9,274 bases of DNA, taken from Bacillota bacterium. Its GTDB lineage: Bacteria > Bacillota > Clostridia > Peptostreptococcales > Acidaminobacteraceae. This document shows, piece after piece, positions 1-6,231 of this stretch. A program made the position numbers and the translations under genes. Numbering within the stretch: position 1 is the stretch's first letter; the number at the start of each line of letters is the position of its first letter. The notes below the pieces were generated by a model, which was given only the letters and a program-made list of their open reading frames with translations, did no database searches and was not told the DNA's origin. The DNA lies in NCBI GenBank assembly GCA_030529205.1, contig JAUMXJ010000026.1, positions 844-10,117 of the forward strand, in the 5' to 3' direction.

Positions 1-230
1 CCCGAGGACAGCGCATAGATTACTTTTTCGTTTCGCACGACCAAAGCCGTAAAATCGCTGCTCAAATCCAATTCCCCGTACTTGAGTTCGATGGTCTTAT
101 CCGATTGAAAAGAATTTCGAATAAAGAAAAAATAAATCAACAAAGTCGCTATAGCAATCAATAAAAATACAGCCATAGCGATTCTCTTGTAATTCAGTCT
201 CGATCTTCGTCTTCTTTTTCCGTTATCCAT
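1..230 (-). CDS. HlyD-like membrane protein, N-terminal part (partial)
   Basis: The first 76 codons are in the window; the gene runs off the left edge. The product starts with a very basic stretch (MDNGKRRRRSRLNYKR), then one membrane segment (about 17-37), then QSDKTIELKYGELDLSSDF and ALVVRNEKVIYALSSG (61-76). This last part resembles the beginning of a membrane-fusion or HlyD-type barrel-sandwich domain, where an 'R-x-E-x-V...A-x-x-SG' pattern is frequent. In Clostridia a gene of this type commonly precedes yggS and sepF near the division cluster; its role there is not established. The ATG is four bases after the gpsA stop and has no strong ribosome site, which suggests coupling. The family call is moderate because the diagnostic domain is cut off. 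Confidence 0.65.
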   Translation of the reverse strand, partial: MDNGKRRRRSRLNYKRIAMAVFLLIAIATLLIYFFFIRNSFQSDKTIELKYGELDLSSDFTALVVRNEKVIYALSS

Positions 231-234
231 GTAT

Positions 235-1218
235 CTATTCGTTCTCGTGCTTGGTCTTTCGCGTCATCAGATTTCTGATCGCCTGTCTTGCATCCAAACC
301 TTCATAGATGATTTTGTAGAGCATTTCCGTAATCGGCATTTCGATATCGGGCATCTGCGCGAGCAGAGCCATCACGGCGCGAATGGTGTGAACGCCTTCT
401 ACGACCATTCCGATTTTCGCCACGGCGCTGTCGAGCGTTTCCCCTTTTCCGATCAGTTCACCGCATCTGAGGTTTCTGGAATGTCTGCTCCCGCATGTGA
501 CAATCATGTCTCCCACGCCGGCCAGACCGCTGAACGTCTCTTTTCTTGCGCCCTTTTCCATCCCGAATCTCGTAATCTCCGCAAGACCGCGGGTAATCAG
601 GGCGGCTTTCGCATTGTCGCCGTATCCGATTCCGTCGACAATCCCGGCTGCGACGGCGATCACATTCTTCAGTGCGCCGGCGATTTCAACGCCTTCCAAA
701 TCGTCACTGCGGTACACGCGAAAATAATCATTGGAAAAGGCATGTTGCACCGTTTCCGCGAGTTGAGCATTTTCCGAAGCCGCGACGATTGCTGACGGAT
801 GCCTTGCGGCTACTTCCTCCGCATGCGTTGGACCGGACAGGAGGACATAGCGATCCGTGTTCGCCACCTTTGACAATGTCAGCCCCGACTTGATTTCTAT
901 CCCCTTCGCCAAATTGACCAAGACCGCTTCGTTCGGGATATAATCTCTGTACGAGGCATACGAATCCCGAAAACCCTGCGTTGGAATCGCAGAGACAATC
1001 ATCTCCGCATCCGCTACCGCTTTTCGAATATCGTGCGTGAACTGAATTTCATCGTGAAGACGGACTCCGGGAAGGTATTTTTTGTTTTCCCTTTCCCGTT
1101 CCAACATGGCAATAAAAGCTTCATCTCTCGCATATGCGACGACATGATGTCCGTTATCCGCCAAAAGATTCGCAATTGCGGTTCCCCAGCTTCCCAAGGC
1201 AATTACGCCAACTTTCAT
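235..1218 (-). CDS. gpsA: Glycerol-3-phosphate dehydrogenase [NAD(P)+] GpsA
   Basis: The product is 327 aa, normal for GpsA, which reduces dihydroxyacetone phosphate to sn-glycerol-3-phosphate for phospholipid synthesis in the cytoplasm. Visible parts are the Rossmann loop at 5-14, NLAKGIE (102-108, with Lys105), LSGPTHAEEVA (127-137), GALKNVIAVAAGI (181-193) with the conserved Lys184, GLAGVGDMIVTC (231-242) with Asp237, and HSRN (246-249). Two differences stand out. The dinucleotide loop reads A-L-G-S-W-G (7-12) where the family usually has G-x-G-S-W-G, and SRN is followed by LRCG rather than the common RR-x-G. It overlaps der by one base (TAATG), with AGGAAGGGG upstream as ribosome site. 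In many Firmicutes plsY sits between der and gpsA; here they are adjacent. Confidence 0.96.
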   Translation of the reverse strand: MKVGVIALGSWGTAIANLLADNGHHVVAYARDEAFIAMLERERENKKYLPGVRLHDEIQFTHDIRKAVADAEMIVSAIPTQGFRDSYASYRDYIPNEAVLVNLAKGIEIKSGLTLSKVANTDRYVLLSGPTHAEEVAARHPSAIVAASENAQLAETVQHAFSNDYFRVYRSDDLEGVEIAGALKNVIAVAAGIVDGIGYGDNAKAALITRGLAEITRFGMEKGARKETFSGLAGVGDMIVTCGSRHSRNLRCGELIGKGETLDSAVAKIGMVVEGVHTIRAVMALLAQMPDIEMPITEMLYKIIYEGLDARQAIRNLMTRKTKHENE

Positions 1219-2537
1219 TATTCGCCCCTTCCTTTCACTTTCATCACAATCGGCGTGCCGCTGAATTCAAAATTCTTGCGGAGACAGTTTTCCAGGTAAC
1301 GCTGATACGAAAAATGCATGAGTGCGCTGTCGTTGACCGAGAAGAGGAAGGTGGGCGGTCTGACATCGACCTGCGAGGCATAATAGATTTTCAGTCGCTT
1401 TCCTTTGTCGGAAGGGACCTGATGCATCGCAATCGCCTCATTGATCACTTCGTTGACAACACCGGTCGAAATTCTTCTGACGGAATTTTCGTAGACCTCG
1501 GCGGCGAGTTTTGAAATTTCCCCGATTCTCTGTCCTGTCAGGGCGGATACGAACAATGTGGGTGCGTAGCTCATGAACTGGAATTCTCTCGCGATGGTCT
1601 TCACAAAATCGTTGAAGGTGTTGTTGTCTTTCTCAATCAAATCCCATTTATTGACGACGAAGATGGACGCCTTCCCCGCATCATGAGCCAGACCGGCGAC
1701 TTTTTTGTCCTGCTCGGTGACGCCTTCCGATGCGTCAATCACAATCAGACAGACATCACTTCGTTCAACAGCCGTCATCGCCCTGAGCACGGAATAGCGT
1801 TCAATATTGTCGTTGACCTTGGATTTTCTGCGAATCCCGGCGGTGTCGATCAGGACAAACTCCCTCCCGTCCCTTTTGAACGGGGTATCGATCGCATCCC
1901 TCGTCGTTCCGGCGATATCGGAGACAATAACTCTTTTTTCGCCGATGATTTTGTTGACCAGGGAAGACTTGCCGCTGTTCGGTTTCCCGATCAAAGCAAT
2001 TTTGATGACATCTTCTTCATCGTCAAATGCCGAATCGCTCGGAAACAGTTTGACAACTTCGTCGAGAAGGTCCCCCAGCCCCATTCTGTTCACAGAGGAA
2101 ATCATAATGGGTTCGCCGAAGCCCAGATCATAGTAGTCGTAGAAATGCGCAGGTTTTTTGTAGGTGTCGATTTTATTCAGAACGAGGAGAATATCCTTTC
2201 CGCTGCGCCTGAGAATATCCGCGACCTCTTCATCCGCATTGGTATAACTGTACTTGCCGTCGCACAGAAAAATAATTACATCCGCCGTGTCGATGGCGAC
2301 CTCCGCCTGATCTCTCATCTCGGACAACAACACATCATCGCTCCCGGTATCAATCCCTCCGGTATCAATGATGGTAAAATGATTGCCCACCCACTCGGCG
2401 TCGGCATAAATGCGGTCTCTCGTCACCCCCGGAATATCTTCCACGATGGAGATTCTCGCACCGGCGATATAGTTAAAAAGAGTTGACTTTCCGACATTCG
2501 GTCTGCCAACTATTGCAACGATAGGTTTTCTTTTCAT
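1218..2537 (-). CDS. der: Ribosome biogenesis GTPase Der (EngA)
   Basis: The product is 439 aa with the unique tandem GTPase layout of Der. Domain 1 has GRPNVGKS (11-18), DTGG (58-61) and NKID (121-124). Domain 2 has GKPNSGKS (184-191), DTAG (231-234) and NKWD (296-299). A C-terminal KH-like domain follows (about 355-439) with KIYYASQVDVRPPTFLFSVN (383-402). Der acts in late assembly of the 50S subunit and is essential in most bacteria. ATG 2537 follows AGG with five-base spacing; GTG at 2543 would add two residues and has a worse spacing. The gap from nrdR is 32 bases without a clear terminator. The stop overlaps the gpsA start (TAATG), so the two are coupled. Confidence 0.97.
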   Translation of the reverse strand: MKRKPIVAIVGRPNVGKSTLFNYIAGARISIVEDIPGVTRDRIYADAEWVGNHFTIIDTGGIDTGSDDVLLSEMRDQAEVAIDTADVIIFLCDGKYSYTNADEEVADILRRSGKDILLVLNKIDTYKKPAHFYDYYDLGFGEPIMISSVNRMGLGDLLDEVVKLFPSDSAFDDEEDVIKIALIGKPNSGKSSLVNKIIGEKRVIVSDIAGTTRDAIDTPFKRDGREFVLIDTAGIRRKSKVNDNIERYSVLRAMTAVERSDVCLIVIDASEGVTEQDKKVAGLAHDAGKASIFVVNKWDLIEKDNNTFNDFVKTIAREFQFMSYAPTLFVSALTGQRIGEISKLAAEVYENSVRRISTGVVNEVINEAIAMHQVPSDKGKRLKIYYASQVDVRPPTFLFSVNDSALMHFSYQRYLENCLRKNFEFSGTPIVMKVKGRGE

Positions 2538-2569
2538 AAACACCTACTTTTATATTCTTTATGAGTGAA

Positions 2570-3022
2570 TTACAATTCTCCCAGCTGCCGGAGTTCTTCA
2601 TAAAAACTCTTGACATCTTTGAATTCGCGATATACGGAGGCAAACCTCACGTATGCGACATGATCCAGTTTCCTGAGTCCTGACATAATCTCTTCTCCGA
2701 TAAAGCTGGTGGAAACTTCCTTTTCCATGCTCGCCTGTATTTTCGCCTCGATTCCGTCGACAAGTTTTTCGATGTCAGACATACTGATAGGGCGTTTTTC
2801 ACACGCCCTGAGAATCCCGCCCATCACTTTTTTTCTGTCATACTGTTCTCGTGTAGAATTCTTTTTGATTACCATGATAGGAATTTCTTCTATCTTTTCG
2901 TATGTCGTCATTCTCTGCCCGCATTCCGTGCACTCTCTTCTGCGACGTATGACGGTTCCGTCATCATTCGGCCTGGAATCCACTACTTTAGAATCTATAC
3001 AGCCACAATAAGGACATTTCAT
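2570..3022 (-). CDS. nrdR: Transcriptional repressor NrdR
   Basis: The product is 150 aa, standard for NrdR. It opens with a zinc ribbon, MKCPYCGC with Cys3 and Cys6 paired with Cys31 and Cys34 (ECTECGQR), and RRRREC between. An ATP-cone domain follows (about 49-139), with [16 protein letters not shown] and the closing [15 protein letters not shown] pattern. NrdR senses ATP/dATP and represses ribonucleotide reductase genes by binding NrdR boxes. The start is four bases after the ftsZ stop, with AGG overlapping that stop as a modest ribosome site. In spore-forming relatives, spoIIGA, sigE and sigG often lie between ftsZ and nrdR; none is present here. No NrdR box is apparent in the window, so its targets are elsewhere. 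Confidence 0.97.
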   Translation of the reverse strand: MKCPYCGCIDSKVVDSRPNDDGTVIRRRRECTECGQRMTTYEKIEEIPIMVIKKNSTREQYDRKKVMGGILRACEKRPISMSDIEKLVDGIEAKIQASMEKEVSTSFIGEEIMSGLRKLDHVAYVRFASVYREFKDVKSFYEELRQLGEL

Positions 3023-3026
3023 TTGA

Positions 3027-4112
3027 TTACCTGAATCCCTTCGGAATGTTGAGTCCGGTTTTCTTCGGCTCTTCGCTCACCAATGTAGGGGTTTTTCCGA
3101 ATGTAAGAGAAGGTCCGGACATCCTCGGCGCATCCGGCTGATTGTTTTGACGTACGCCGGTCGCAATAATCGTCACGCGCACTTCGTTGCCGAGAGACGG
3201 ATCGGAATGCTTGCCGTGCTTCATGAGGACTGCGGTATCACACTGAGAAGAAACCAATTCAATCATCTCGTTGAACTCGTCAAATCCCAAATTGTCGGAA
3301 GACTGAATTTTGAATACCACACCGGTAGCACCGCGAATCGATGTATTGGTAAGTGTAGACTCCAGCGCCTGTCTCGTAGCTTCCAGCCCCGCTCCTTCGT
3401 CTGCGGAGGAAGAGCCGACCGCCATATGTGCGAGTCCTTTGTTTTCCATAATGGCACGGATATCGGAAAAATCGGTATTCATCTCGTTTCCGTACTCGAG
3501 CACCGTACCCGCGATTCCCAAAATAGCGTCTTTCAAAGGTTCATCGGCGAGTGCGAATACATCGGCAAACGAGAGCTTTTTATTGGATAATCCGACGAGT
3601 TTATTGTTGTCGATAATAATCAGAGCATCGGCAAATTCTTTCAGCTTCTCAATGCCGTCGGTCGCCTTTTGCAATTTCAACGATCCTTCATGTCTGAACG
3701 GAGTCGAGACGACAGCGACAACCAGCGCTCCAGCTTCCTTAGCCAATCTGGCAATCACCGGAGACGCTCCGGTACCTGTTCCGCCGCCCATTCCCGCGGT
3801 AACAAATACGAGATCCATTCCGGCAACACATTCCGCAAGAGCCGCTTCGCTTTCCTCAGCCGCTTTTCTGCCCTTCTCCGGATCGCTTCCGGCTCCTTGG
3901 CCTTTTGTGGACTCACCGATCAGAATTTTGTTTTCAAGATTTGAATGAAGCAGTGCCTGTTTGTCCGTATTCACGATGACAAATTTGATTGAACTATAAG
4001 AATGCAAACGATCCGAAGCACTTTCTCTCACAATTCGATTGACGACGTTATTTCCGGCACCTCCAACACCGACGACCAGAATTTTCACAATATCCTCTTC
4101 TTGATAATTCAT
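3027..4112 (-). CDS. ftsZ: Cell division GTPase FtsZ
   Basis: From ATG 4112 the product is 361 aa, the normal family length. FtsZ is the tubulin-like GTPase that polymerises into the division ring on the inner membrane face. Motifs: [13 protein letters not shown] (15-27), [18 protein letters not shown] (71-88), the tubulin signature [12 protein letters not shown] (107-118), STPFRHEG (136-143), DNNKL (168-172), and the T7 loop NTDFSDI (212-218), whose Asp residues complete the GTPase site of the next subunit. The C-terminal linker is short (about 325-350) and ends in LNIPKGFR, a form of the conserved peptide that binds FtsA or SepF. The start has GGAGG four bases upstream and begins right before the Rossmann strand. 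The frame is open for 68 further codons to 4316, so a longer protein is possible. nrdR starts four bases after the stop. Confidence 0.96.
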   Translation of the reverse strand: MNYQEEDIVKILVVGVGGAGNNVVNRIVRESASDRLHSYSSIKFVIVNTDKQALLHSNLENKILIGESTKGQGAGSDPEKGRKAAEESEAALAECVAGMDLVFVTAGMGGGTGTGASPVIARLAKEAGALVVAVVSTPFRHEGSLKLQKATDGIEKLKEFADALIIIDNNKLVGLSNKKLSFADVFALADEPLKDAILGIAGTVLEYGNEMNTDFSDIRAIMENKGLAHMAVGSSSADEGAGLEATRQALESTLTNTSIRGATGVVFKIQSSDNLGFDEFNEMIELVSSQCDTAVLMKHGKHSDPSLGNEVRVTIIATGVRQNNQPDAPRMSGPSLTFGKTPTLVSEEPKKTGLNIPKGFR

Positions 4113-4116
4113 AAAT

Positions 4117-4121
4117 CCTCC
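4117..4121 (-). promoter_or_regulatory. Ribosome binding site favouring the short ftsZ start
   Basis: GGAGG ends four bases before ATG 4112. The spacing is slightly short, but it is the best site in the sbp-ftsZ gap. The alternative ATG at 4316 has nothing comparable. Confidence 0.65.
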
Positions 4122-4359
4122 ATCCAAACTTGATTTTATTTCTTCCACAACATCAACAACCTCCGCAACCGCTTGTTTCAGGTTTCTTTTTGGAGGCTGT
4201 GGATGATTGCCCGTTTTTTTCTTTTTTTTACCGGAGCTTTCGCCTGTCTTCTCTCTGTGAATCAAACCGTCCAAGACAAACTCCAATTGATTTTTATCTT
4301 TTCTTCTTCTTCGCATCTCGCTCGACCCGGAATTTTAAAACCACAATCTTCTTCATCGC

Positions 4360-4389
4360 ATTGTACCATATATTGTGTCTTTCTTCCAA
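4360..4389 (-). promoter_or_regulatory. Candidate sigma-A type promoter before ftsZ, extended -10
   Basis: On the minus strand TTGGAA (4389-4384) is followed after 18 bases by TACAAT (4365-4360), which is preceded by TGG, giving an extended -10 (TG-n-TACAAT, five of six matches to TATAAT). Transcription would start near 4353, about 240 bases before the preferred ftsZ start. It lies in the only sizeable gap of the window, and a separate promoter before ftsZ is common in dcw clusters. This is a pattern match only. Confidence 0.5.
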
Positions 4390-4409
4390 GTAGATACAAG
4401 ACATTCATT

Positions 4410-4426
4410 ACAAAATTTTATTTTGT
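4410..4426. repeat. AT-rich inverted repeat across the sbp stop codon
   Basis: ACAAAAT and ATTTTGT form a perfect 7-base inverted repeat with a 3-base loop, covering the sbp stop. It has no G/C stem and no following T run on the transcribed strand, so it is not a convincing terminator. It may be chance in AT-rich sequence. Confidence 0.4.
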
Positions 4427-4861
4427 GTGACTCGGCGTCGTGAAATTGTCCGCCTCGGAAGGGGTTTCCGGAATCACTTCCTCCGTTTTGTGTCCGGCTT
4501 CAAGTCTCTTTCTCTCCAGCCTGTTCTTCCTGATTCGCTCAATCACTCTTCTTCTGATCAGAGCGAGGTTGTTAAACAGTCTCGTTCCGAATACGAACAC
4601 GGCGGCATAATAAAGGGGAACCCCGATTTTGTCGCCCACCCAGGATAAAGCCATTGCCATCAAAGTATTGATCAACAAACCTGTCGCAAAAATCGCGAGG
4701 TCGAACTCTTCGTCATAACTTGCTTTCAATGCACCCACTATGGAATCGATTGCAGCCAAGATTCCCACGGACACATAAAAAGAGGAAATGGCGAAAAATT
4801 GCAGGGGAATCGCCAAACCGATCGATATTCCGACAATGACAAAAATGATGACAAATATCAT
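4418..4861 (-). CDS. sbp: Small basic membrane protein Sbp (DUF1290)
   Basis: The product is 147 aa. Residues 1-105 match the DUF1290/Sbp pattern: membrane segments with ILAAIDSIVGALKASYDEEFD (34-54), TGLLINTLMAMALSWVGDKIGV (60-81) and YYAAVFVFGTRLFNNLALIRR (84-104). Family members are typically about 110-120 aa. This one adds a soluble tail (about 105-147) that begins very basic (RRRVIERIRKNRLERKR) and ends acidic and Pro/Thr-rich. Function is unknown; the gene is a standard neighbour of ftsA/ftsZ in Gram-positives. ATG 4861 overlaps the preceding stop (ATGA). The nearest purine-rich site, GGGAGG at 4879-4874, is 12 bases away, longer than usual, so initiation may depend on coupling. Confidence 0.92.
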   Translation of the reverse strand: MIFVIIFVIVGISIGLAIPLQFFAISSFYVSVGILAAIDSIVGALKASYDEEFDLAIFATGLLINTLMAMALSWVGDKIGVPLYYAAVFVFGTRLFNNLALIRRRVIERIRKNRLERKRLEAGHKTEEVIPETPSEADNFTTPSHTK

Positions 4862-5544
4862 TTTAGAATCAAACCTCCCAGCTTTTTGATTTCAATATAC
4901 TTCGATGTATTTACTTCGATGCGCAGCCCGTAGCCCTTCAACAAGTCGAGATAACTTCCGGGGGCGTTCATCGTCGCCTCCAATGTCTTTCGATCTCCGA
5001 TTGCCCGAATGATGTAAGGAGGAGCGAGGTGCTTTTGATTAATGAGAATAACCGGCCCGACACATACTATATCCGAGGTTCCCATGATGACGCGTTCGTC
5101 ATTCACGGATATCGCCTCTGCACCGGCATTGCGAAGTTCGTGTACAATTTGCTGAATGTCCCCGTCATGCACCAGGACATTGTTTGCGGACTCTCCGGTG
5201 TCGAGCTCCCGATCGCCGTCTTTCAGAATAATCACAATCCCGGGGCCGTACAAATCATGTTTTCCCGAAAGCGCTTCCAATTCGAGAAGCTCTTCTTTCA
5301 GGACATCATCATAATTGACGCTGAGATCGTTCAGCGCAAACTCGGTTTGCGCGATCTTATCCTTCAAGTACTGCTTTCGCTCGTTCAGTATCTCGATTTC
5401 GCGTTTTAAAGTCTTAATCCCCAGCTCCGTGTTGAAACGCTCCCTCTCCGAAACATATTTTCCGCTGTTGACCAAATGGAACGCAAACAATACGACGCTG
5501 ATGATGAGGACGATAAACAGGGAAAACCTGATCTTTGTCTTCAT
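4858..5544 (-). CDS. DUF881 membrane protein, second copy (YlxW/YlxX type), canonical
   Basis: The product is 228 aa with an N-terminal membrane segment (about 7-25), a coiled coil (about 32-93) and a canonical DUF881 domain. Visible motifs are GPGIVIILKDGD (100-111), NNVLVHDGDIQQIVHELRNA (121-140), GAEAISVNDERV (141-152), PPYIIRAIGD (175-184) and a closing YGLRIEV (205-211). The soluble domain should lie outside the cell, as the segment is a signal anchor. It overlaps the upstream paralogue by four bases (ATGA) and the downstream sbp gene in the same way, so the three are almost certainly translated as a set. A pair of DUF881 genes before sbp is also seen in Bacillus (ylxW, ylxX). No biochemical role is assigned; assembly of a membrane complex through the coiled coils is inference. 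Confidence 0.92.
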   Translation of the reverse strand: MKTKIRFSLFIVLIISVVLFAFHLVNSGKYVSERERFNTELGIKTLKREIEILNERKQYLKDKIAQTEFALNDLSVNYDDVLKEELLELEALSGKHDLYGPGIVIILKDGDRELDTGESANNVLVHDGDIQQIVHELRNAGAEAISVNDERVIMGTSDIVCVGPVILINQKHLAPPYIIRAIGDRKTLEATMNAPGSYLDLLKGYGLRIEVNTSKYIEIKKLGGLILK

Positions 5545-6230
5545 TTGATCACCGATGAATAAATAAACTTAAAAACACCGTTGTACGCCGGTATTTCCAT
5601 CTCTTCCGCCGCTCTGACCTCCGCGTAGTACCCCTCGCTTCGGAACTTCGGTATCACCCCGAAACGCTGAGTAATCGCACCGTTCAATGTATCATAATTT
5701 CCGATAACCTTGATGACATACGGCACGGTAATCGGCACATAGTTGATGTTGAGTTGACGTCCGACCAATCGAATCTCCGAATAGTTGGTAATCCGCTGCT
5801 CGTTGACGCTGATCGCCTCCGCTCCCGACGCTCTCAGCTCGTTGATCAGTTCGAGAATCAGACGATAATCGTATGCCAGACCTCCGTCCGAAAGAGGTTC
5901 GTCGAGCGTAATCACAATCCCCGTCCCGCTCAACTTCGTCAGTCCGAGGAACGCCTTGTATCGCTGGATATCCTCTTTTAAGTTTTCGATGTAGACGGAT
6001 TCCTGAGAAGTGGAGTTCGTAATATTATCGAGCTTTTTCTCAAGCTCCTCCAATTCAATTTGAAGCGCCTGCTTCTCCGCCCTGAGCTTGTTCAGCTCCG
6101 CCGTCATCTTTTCATACTGTGTGGGGTCGCTCAGGTAGTTTGTCGAATAGTACTTGTACTGCAAAGCCAAAAAAATTCCCAACAGTACACAGGCAAACCC
6201 GACCCAAATAAAACCTTTGTTAAACTTCAT
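5541..6230 (-). CDS. DUF881 membrane protein, first copy (YlxW/YlxX type), divergent
   Basis: The product is 229 aa: one N-terminal membrane segment (about 6-24), a strongly heptad-like coiled coil (about 38-95, rich in Glu, Lys and Leu), then a DUF881 domain. The domain shows SGTGIVITLDEP (101-112), NELRASGAEAISVNEQRI (130-147) and PYVIKVIGNYDTL (170-182). It lacks the NVLVHDGD block present in its neighbour and has DYRLILELI there instead. The function of DUF881 proteins is not established; they sit in the division cluster of Gram-positives next to divIB and sbp. ATG 6230 has GGAGAG seven bases upstream and lies one base after the ftsQ stop. A TTG at 6245 would add five residues but overlaps ftsQ and is less likely. 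The stop overlaps the next start as ATGA. Confidence 0.88.
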   Translation of the reverse strand: MKFNKGFIWVGFACVLLGIFLALQYKYYSTNYLSDPTQYEKMTAELNKLRAEKQALQIELEELEKKLDNITNSTSQESVYIENLKEDIQRYKAFLGLTKLSGTGIVITLDEPLSDGGLAYDYRLILELINELRASGAEAISVNEQRITNYSEIRLVGRQLNINYVPITVPYVIKVIGNYDTLNGAITQRFGVIPKFRSEGYYAEVRAAEEMEIPAYNGVFKFIYSSVIK

Positions 6231-6231
6231 G

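Larger units (their letters stand above)
4113..4417 (-). other. 305-base sbp-ftsZ gap with open in-frame N-terminal extension of ftsZ
   Basis: Gram-positive clusters often have ftsA here; no FtsA sequence is visible. From ATG 4316 a frame runs without a stop for 68 codons straight into ftsZ. It encodes a basic start (MRRRRKDKNQLEFVLDGL), a Lys run (residues 30-34), a Pro-containing linker and a helix-like stretch KQAVAEVVDVVEEIKSSL (47-64). An in-frame TAA lies just upstream of 4316 (near 4338-4336), and no good ribosome site precedes 4316. Either this is a real FtsZ extension giving a 429 aa protein, or it is untranslated leader that happens to be open. The remainder holds the candidate promoter and a short AT palindrome; I see no RNA gene or terminator. 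Confidence 0.5.

Noticed and set aside
229..795. A 188-codon plus-strand frame
   Set aside because: It is the antisense shadow of gpsA and has no domain or ribosome site.
1683..2486. A 267-codon open frame on the plus strand
   Set aside because: It is the shadow of der on the opposite strand. It has no recognisable domain, and der fits perfectly.
2549..2575. Possible promoter before der (TTGTAA, 15 bases, TATAAA)
   Set aside because: The spacer is too short and the -35 weak. With only 32 bases between nrdR and der, read-through is the simpler explanation.
3310..3948. A 212-codon open frame on the plus strand, rich in Ser, Ala and Pro
   Set aside because: It lies opposite the FtsZ GTPase core, and its composition reflects the reverse complement of that gene.
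4289..4407. Small open frames after sbp, such as a 20-codon frame from ATG 4356 and a longer one from ATG 4407
   Set aside because: They have no ribosome site, no recognisable features, and overlap the candidate promoter and the ftsZ extension.
4410..4426. Terminator after sbp
   Set aside because: The hairpin is entirely A/T apart from one C-G pair and lacks a T run after it, so termination is unlikely.
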